Source: Candidatus Pacearchaeota archaeon
Lineage (GTDB): Archaea > Nanobdellota > Nanobdellia > Pacearchaeales > GW2011-AR1
Length of the DNA: 9,792 nt
NCBI GenBank assembly: GCA_002688335.1
Contig: NZCQ01000020.1
Location: 1 to 9,792 of the forward strand
Direction of reading: 5' to 3'
Shown here: positions 6,701-9,792 of the stretch, in pieces
How positions within the stretch are numbered: position 1 is the stretch's first letter
Layout: each line of letters begins with the position of its first letter
The notes under the pieces: model-generated
Told to the model about the DNA's origin: nothing
Database searches by the model: none
What the model saw: the letters and a program-made list of their open reading frames with translations, nothing else
Position numbers and translations under genes: made by a program

Positions 6701-8718
6701 TTGCTGATCATTATAATTATACTGGAAGTCAATTAAATGTTAGTGTGGGCTTTTATAATGGGAGTTGGTATCAAACCCCCACTCAAATCTTTATTGGAGA
6801 TAATAATTTTTCAATTAATAATGAATCAACAAATTTAACAATCAATCTTACTTTTTATGCTGGAAATGGGACTAATGTTAATTCTAGTAGTTCGTTTTAT
6901 AGTCCTGTTTTATATTCTACTCTTGGTGGGTTTGTTACTTATGCGGGGGATTCATATGCGCCCGAAGTGAATCTTTTAGGGCCTGCAAATGGTTCTTTAT
7001 ATAGGAATAGGACAATACAATTTGCTGCTAATTTTACAGAAGATACGGACATGGTTAATGCGACTCCTTATATTTTTAATAGTAGTAATGATTTGATTAA
7101 TGCTAGTGAGGTTCAGGTTGTTAGCGGGTTTATTAATTCTAGTAATGTTACAATTATCTTGCCTTATGATGGGATATTTTACTGGAATTATAAGGCCTGT
7201 GATAATTTGCCAAATTGTGGGAGTAACAGGACAAATTGGACTTTAATAGTGGATAGTGAGAATAAGATAAATATTACAGAGGTTTCATTGGTTACAAATA
7301 TTATAAATATTACTACGCAGCCTAACTTTACACATTTGAATATTAGTAAGAAGGTTCCGTATAATCATACTCAAACAGGGTATGGATTGGTTGCGTATTG
7401 GCCTTTTGATGTGAATAATGATAGTAGTGCTGTTACTTATGATTATGGTCAGTTTGCTATTGATGGAAATGTAAGCGATGTGATTTTTAGAAACGCAAGT
7501 TGTATGTATGGTAATTGTTATGAATTTAATGCAAGTCGATTATCTGATATTGTATTGCATAAGGGTTATCAGTTCGATGGTAGTTATGGGTTTACAATTA
7601 GTTTTTGGATTAATGTTACTAAATTTAATTCAGATACTACTGGTTTGTTTACAGCTTCAGTGGGTGAGGGGAATGATAGTGTAAGTATTAATGGGTCTGG
7701 AACGATAGAGTTAATTGATGCTGGTGCGACTAAATGTTCGAGTTCTCGTTCCTTAAATCTTAGTAGATGGCATCATGTTGTGGCATTAGGTTATTATGTA
7801 GATGAAAGTGATCATGATGCAGATATTTATATTGATGGAACGCTTGATACTAATTGTTCTAATGGATTAGCTTGGAGTAATCACTTAACTTATATTGTAG
7901 GGGGTTTGGGGCTTGATGTTGTTTTAGATGATATCATGTTTTTTAATCAGACTTTGAACTCTTCACAGGTTTCTTATATTTATAATAATATATCGAAAAG
8001 ATTTGAGGATAGTGGGTTTCAGAGTTTTGATAATCAGACTGTAATGAATATCACTAAGGGGTATAATGAGGCGAGAGTTGTTGGCGATCATTATAATTTT
8101 ACCGGAAGTCAATTGAATGTTAGTGTTAGTTATTATAATGGAAGTTGGCATAGTGCTGCTATCGAGGTTTTTGATGGAGATGTTAATTTTACTATAAGTA
8201 ATGAGTCAACTAATCTTACTTTGAATTTTACTTTTTATGCTGGAAATCATACCGAAGTGAGTGGTGTAAATCCGTTTTATAGTCCTGTTTTGACTTCGAC
8301 ATTTCATAAATTAATTATTTATTTGAATGATACTTCTGTTACTGCAAGTGAAGGTGATGCGGTGGCTCCTTCGGGATTTAAGTTTGCTGTTACAAATAGG
8401 AGTAATGATGTTGTGGCTAGTATAGATGATAAGGGAGATGCTTATTTGTTGGGAACTGTTAGTGAGGATCAGGCCTTGCTTACTCCAACTGGGAACTCAT
8501 TTATAATTCGGAATAAGAGTGATGATGCTGTTTGTTATATTAATGATTCTGGATATATGTTTTTGGTTGGAAAGGCTCTTAATAGTTCGACTATGACTTT
8601 AAATTCCGCGACTAATCTTGAGTTTAAGAATAAAAGTGATGATTTGGTTGCATTTTTTAATAATTCAGGAAGTTTATTGTTGCAAGGAAACTTATATGAG
8701 AGCTATGCGACGCCTTAG
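3790..8718 (+). CDS. Giant modular surface protein: basic tail, TM anchor, acidic stalk, LamG x2, Ig-like, beta repeats
   Basis: The gene encodes 1642 residues. Residues 1-37 are a basic module (FKRYVKRG-NK-YGPYYYESYR…VRKRYLG) like that of the 1-625 product. A membrane segment spans 63-83 (LLTSLLAIAFLIFIGFALINF), so the rest is predicted outside. Residues 105-360 hold charged alpha/beta-like sequence (NVDYKWGYEVRLNDLDFMAKIDV). Residues 363-603 are extremely Glu/Asp-rich. ITGxV motifs start at 100, 241, 493 and 611. D660-M-D-G-N-G…D671 is an EF-hand/dockerin-like calcium loop. Two LamG/concanavalin-type modules (718-941 and 1198-1401, each YGL-x-AYWPFDVN…C-x-YGNCYEF…) each carry a beta module after them (SGFQ-x-F-x-x-Q…), and an Ig-like domain lies between (about 1055-1157). 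Three repeats of about 40 residues close the protein (1530-1638). There are about 70 N-x-S/T sequons past residue 680, so heavy glycosylation is likely. The likely role is adhesion, possibly carbohydrate binding; the ligand is unknown. Confidence 0.9.
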   Translation: MVFKRYVKRGNKRYGPYYYESYRDENGKVRKRYLGMGDEWNVGKERYKKINSGKKGVTPHRRLLTSLLAIAFLIFIGFALINFDQINDSDTLSGKFISGITGFVSYESYGDEDLIEEYDQDIDLEIKGPLEFGGEVVGKNKNGRMDFVLNDGRLRLYFDLLDYREFVDKAKEVLVEEGLVSVEEIVEIEENFAAISFGNVNYAKFSEEENVENEGLDEEGGEFRVAGLVGNFIQSFRNAGITGRVIDESVIRREVKHEEVRENVDGLDESKIEEIADQAVGGAEDFEVKIDEEKAKEENVDYKWGYEVRLNDLDFMAKIDVTSDQEISIVDEGVLKVGDNLVSFQDLAEEGYSVRFENPLLENELEDAVEEVLEDESKIVESEGEIEESDEEGLIEEEPSLDEGESIEENLSLDPPKEDNVDEEVEEIVEQEEVEKIVNESESGVEGEIVESDGNFEIPIESDNEEVADLEGDIEEDEIVDEGLDSEEGEQSITGEVVKEDIGNEEVDEIQEIIEKDVELIDEKVVGQEEGLDKEIKEISEQEIIQEVQKENSGEMEEKSNEGIGGELVEGDVVQEEVIKDLSGEEIVEEVPFVISLIGGLLESLRNPGGITGMVVSDFEVSDLEYGNKISVYIERDFRMVSSGSTDPESSKNASPSFQDMDGNGILNVGDILYLDPTVQTINFTDVSVNTILVNLSAENNITHLNISNKTPYVQSGYGLTAYWPFDVNHTDISGNITYDFHKWNNDGNVSNVRWNTSCYYGNCYEFDGKNDSLINVSYSQSFNFSNVYVEGNSAYSMNLTIAAWIRTARNGTTTSIISGSENLLYLDVGSSVSSVLSTTISGGSCTGSDGLEVTNNTWHFVALVYSYDARDGTTILKGYVDTYGESISGCDSAVLADDDLPIIIGANVNGKNEFNGSIDDVMIFNNSLNSNQISQIYNKTSPRFVESGFQQFNDQTKLNITKGFNVTRVVADHYNYTGSQLNVSVGFYNGSWYQTPTQIFIGDNNFSINNESTNLTINLTFYAGNGTNVNSSSSFYSPVLYSTLGGFVTYAGDSYAPEVNLLGPANGSLYRNRTIQFAANFTEDTDMVNATPYIFNSSNDLINASEVQVVSGFINSSNVTIILPYDGIFYWNYKACDNLPNCGSNRTNWTLIVDSENKINITEVSLVTNIINITTQPNFTHLNISKKVPYNHTQTGYGLVAYWPFDVNNDSSAVTYDYGQFAIDGNVSDVIFRNASCMYGNCYEFNASRLSDIVLHKGYQFDGSYGFTISFWINVTKFNSDTTGLFTASVGEGNDSVSINGSGTIELIDAGATKCSSSRSLNLSRWHHVVALGYYVDESDHDADIYIDGTLDTNCSNGLAWSNHLTYIVGGLGLDVVLDDIMFFNQTLNSSQVSYIYNNISKRFEDSGFQSFDNQTVMNITKGYNEARVVGDHYNFTGSQLNVSVSYYNGSWHSAAIEVFDGDVNFTISNESTNLTLNFTFYAGNHTEVSGVNPFYSPVLTSTFHKLIIYLNDTSVTASEGDAVAPSGFKFAVTNRSNDVVASIDDKGDAYLLGTVSEDQALLTPTGNSFIIRNKSDDAVCYINDSGYMFLVGKALNSSTMTLNSATNLEFKNKSDDLVAFFNNSGSLLLQGNLYESYATP
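3829..3860 (+). repeat. 32-bp near-identical inverted copy of bases 555-586
   Basis: This stretch encodes the YGPYYYESYR core of the N-terminal module. It matches the reverse complement of 555-586 at 31 of 32 positions, the last 26 bases being identical. Both copies lie in the same codon frame of oppositely oriented genes about 3.3 kb apart, so shared ancestry or gene conversion explains them. As an inverted pair they could support inversion of the segment between them. Confidence 0.85.
4363..4386 (+). repeat. 24-bp direct repeat with internal hairpin, copy in the large surface gene
   Basis: TTTG-x-TGCGATTTCCTTCGGAAAT occurs here and at 9756-9779 with one mismatch; 19 bp are identical. The core ATTTCC-TTC-GGAAAT is a perfect 6-bp dyad. 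The two copies are read in different frames (AISFGN here, MRFPSEI there), so the identity is at the DNA level, not from a shared peptide. Confidence 0.8.
4876..5598 (+). other. Acidic low-complexity stalk of the large surface protein
   Basis: Residues 363-603 are dominated by Glu and Asp, with recurring EEIVE, VDEE and EGEI-type blocks and only scattered Lys. The coding strand is correspondingly purine-rich (at 5221-5280 I count 23 G and 4 C). The likely state is an extended, calcium-binding or spacer segment. The open frames on the opposite strand here (Ser/Asn-rich) are by-products of this bias. Confidence 0.75.
5887..6921 (+). repeat. LamG-plus-beta-module unit, first copy
   Basis: Residues about 700-1044 run from ITHLNIS through YWPFDVN, the LamG core and SGFQQFNDQT to FYSPVLYSTL. 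The same order recurs at 7324-8301. Copies have drifted at the DNA level but keep exact patches such as CGTTTTATAGTCCTGTTTT near each end, pointing to an internal duplication. Confidence 0.85.
7324..8301 (+). repeat. LamG-plus-beta-module unit, second copy
   Basis: Residues about 1179-1504 repeat the first unit: FTHLNIS, YGLVAYWPFDVN, C-x-YGNCYEF, a LamG core with WHHVVALGYY, SGFQSFDNQT and FYSPVLTSTF. The cysteine pair C-x(4)-C before YEF is kept in both copies, suggesting a conserved disulfide. Confidence 0.85.
8377..8703 (+). repeat. Three C-terminal beta repeats of about 40 residues
   Basis: Residues 1530-1559, 1569-1599 and 1609-1638 share F-x-x-x-N-(R/K)-S-(N/D)-D-x-V-x-x-x-(I/F)-x-x-x-G-x-x-x-L-x-G. 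The form (a strand pair, then D/N-x-x-G, then L-x-G) recalls short beta repeats in phage tail fibres and in some DPANN surface proteins, from memory. The protein ends five residues later with no anchor or sorting signal. Confidence 0.75.
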
Positions 8719-8748
8719 GATGAATAAAATGGATGAAAAAGATATGAA

Positions 8749-8764
8749 GGTTATAAATTTAAAA
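8749..8764 (+). promoter_or_regulatory. Candidate internal TATA box before the 8810 gene
   Basis: GGTTATAAATTTAAAA lies about 50 bp before the GTG at 8810, giving a possible leader of about 25-30 nt. It would allow the two small downstream genes to be transcribed apart from the large surface gene. Confidence 0.4.
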
Positions 8765-8809
8765 AGCTTGAATGGTTTAAGAAGGAGTATAAGGGGGTAG
8801 AAAAGTAGA

Positions 8810-9358
8810 GTGGTAAATAGATTAAATAAAAGAAAGGCGATGTTGGTTATTGTTGGTTTGATGATAGTTCTTTTAGTTATGGGGATGACTATTGCTAGAC
8901 CTAAGGCTGATAAGGTAAAGAAAGATAAACAGATTGATTCTGGAAAGAGAACCTCCATAATTAATCATGCTAATAAATTTAGATCTGGGAAATGTCTTGA
9001 AGTTAATTCAACAACTGGAGATTGTACTAGTTATCTTAATAATCTAACAAATATTGAGGTGAGTATTTTTGATCCTAAATGTTATGATAATCAATGTCAT
9101 TTTCACGCGTATTTACAAGGAGTGATAAATACAAATTTTAAGATTCCAATGAGCTTTGTTAATTGTACAGTTAGTAATGAAACAACGGGAAGTTGTATAA
9201 CTCAAGTTGTAATTAATTATACAAATGCTGAGATAAGAGATTTGGCTGATGAGCATGTGAAAGATAAATTAGATAGATATGGAAGCACGTTATCTGGAAG
9301 AGCTAGCTCTAGACTAGTTAAAGAAATTGGAGGAGATCTTACGATCAGTGATAGTTAG
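8810..9358 (+). CDS. Single-pass anchored secreted protein with six cysteines in a repeated motif
   Basis: The gene encodes 182 residues and begins with GTG; GGGGGT at 8793-8798 is a possible but distant Shine-Dalgarno sequence. An ATG at 8840 is an alternative start, but would remove the basic residues before the membrane segment. Residues 11-29 are hydrophobic (MLVIVGLMIVLLVMGMTIA) after a basic tail, giving N-in topology with the remainder outside. Six cysteines fall in three pairs: C62-x9-C72, C91-x4-C96 and C119-x9-C129. The first and third match C-x3-N-x-T-T-G-x-C, each with a glycosylation sequon inside the loop (NST, NET). Other sequons are NLT and NYT. The C-terminal 40 residues are helical and charged. 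It lies 91 bp after the large surface gene and 8 bp before the next. I recognise no family; an accessory subunit of the surface protein is possible. Confidence 0.85.
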   Translation: MVNRLNKRKAMLVIVGLMIVLLVMGMTIARPKADKVKKDKQIDSGKRTSIINHANKFRSGKCLEVNSTTGDCTSYLNNLTNIEVSIFDPKCYDNQCHFHAYLQGVINTNFKIPMSFVNCTVSNETTGSCITQVVINYTNAEIRDLADEHVKDKLDRYGSTLSGRASSRLVKEIGGDLTISDS

Positions 9359-9366
9359 GGATTAAT

Positions 9367-9792
9367 ATGCATGAGGTAATGAAAGAGAAGATGGTGATGA
9401 GAAAAGAGATAGTTGTATTTGGTTTGCTAGTTGTGACTCTGTTTTTGATACCTTTTAAAAACTTGAAAAAGGAAAGAGAAGAAGTTTATAAATCAAAAAT
9501 AAGTGGTAATAATATGATAATCCCTGGTGATCCTTCTGGGTTGCCGGACGATTTAATTAATGTAGCTGTTTTTATTGATAATGCTTATTTGAATCGTTTT
9601 AAAAATTATTTTTTCAAGGAGAAATTTAGCTATTTTGTAGAGAACTTTGTCGTGTGTTTGACTAGAAAAGATAATTGTGTTGAAATCTACTTTGGCAATA
9701 AATTAAATATGGAGGACTTTGAAAAACTCCGTTTTTCTCATCCTCTAAGAAGGGTTTTGATGCGATTTCCTTCGGAAATTGAGGTTATTCAA
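9367..9792 (+). CDS. Membrane-anchored protein of unknown function, 3'-truncated by window edge
   Basis: I translated this by hand: 142 codons are open from the ATG at 9367 to the right edge with no stop. It starts 8 bp after the stop codon of the preceding gene, so co-transcription is likely. In-frame ATGs at codons 5, 9 and 11 are alternative starts. Residues 15-30 are a membrane segment (IVVFGLLVVTLFLIPF) flanked by basic residues (KNLKKE), followed by a short Gly/Pro linker (ISGNNMIIPGDPSGLP) and then a mixed alpha/beta region with DLINVAVFIDNAYLNRF and a cysteine pair C97-x6-C104. It carries almost no sequons in the visible part, unlike its upstream neighbours. No family is recognised. 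The 24-bp repeat shared with the large surface gene lies at codons 130-138. Confidence 0.75.
   Translation, partial: MHEVMKEKMVMRKEIVVFGLLVVTLFLIPFKNLKKEREEVYKSKISGNNMIIPGDPSGLPDDLINVAVFIDNAYLNRFKNYFFKEKFSYFVENFVVCLTRKDNCVEIYFGNKLNMEDFEKLRFSHPLRRVLMRFPSEIEVIQ
9756..9779 (+). repeat. 24-bp direct repeat with internal hairpin, copy at right edge
   Basis: This is the second copy of the 4363-4386 element, with one mismatch in 24 and the same ATTTCC-TTC-GGAAAT dyad. It lies in the coding frame of the truncated 9367 gene. Confidence 0.8.

Noticed and set aside
8696..8800. Small plus-strand frame (about 26-35 codons) in the gap after the large surface gene
   Set aside because: It partly overlaps the end of the large gene, lacks a convincing ribosome site, and its second half overlaps the TATA-like box of the next gene. 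No domain is visible.

Overview
The window is AT-rich and looks archaeal, most likely from a DPANN lineage of the Woesearchaeota/Pacearchaeota type. The evidence is that genes sit behind TTTAAA/TATA-type boxes with very short or absent leaders; that large secreted proteins are dense in N-x-S/T sequons; and that two proteins share a basic cytoplasmic tail (Y-x(2)-K…YGPYYYESYR…) placed just before one membrane segment. The lineage is inferred from these traits and has not been checked by a search.

Layout: (1) Bases 1-625, minus strand: the 5' part of a membrane-anchored surface protein that runs off the left edge. (2) Bases 735-2032, minus strand: two related genes for small exported proteins with twin-arginine-like signals and a probable OB/beta-barrel-like domain. 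(3) Bases 2033-2404: a 372-bp non-coding stretch with divergent promoters, one copy of a 46-bp direct repeat, a perfect 11-bp hairpin, and a set of AAATACC half-sites around the promoter of the next gene. (4) Bases 2405-3733, plus strand: an AAA (AAA_14/DUF4143-type) ATPase with a PD-(D/E)xK-like C-terminus. (5) Bases 3743-3788: the second copy of the 46-bp repeat, serving as promoter and leader of the following gene. (6) Bases 3790-8718, plus strand: a 1642-residue surface protein with a basic tail, one membrane segment, a very acidic stalk carrying four ITGxV motifs, an EF-hand-like loop, two LamG-type modules around an Ig-like domain, and three C-terminal beta repeats. (7) Bases 8810-9358 and 9367 to the right edge, plus strand: two single-pass membrane-anchored proteins 8 bp apart, probably one operon. 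The first has a repeated cysteine/sequon motif; the second is cut by the window edge.

The region reads as a cell-surface locus: six of the seven supported genes encode exported or membrane-anchored proteins. The ATPase is the odd gene out, and the 46-bp repeat on either side of it suggests insertion or segmental duplication. No tRNA, rRNA, CRISPR array, transposase or integrase was recognised.
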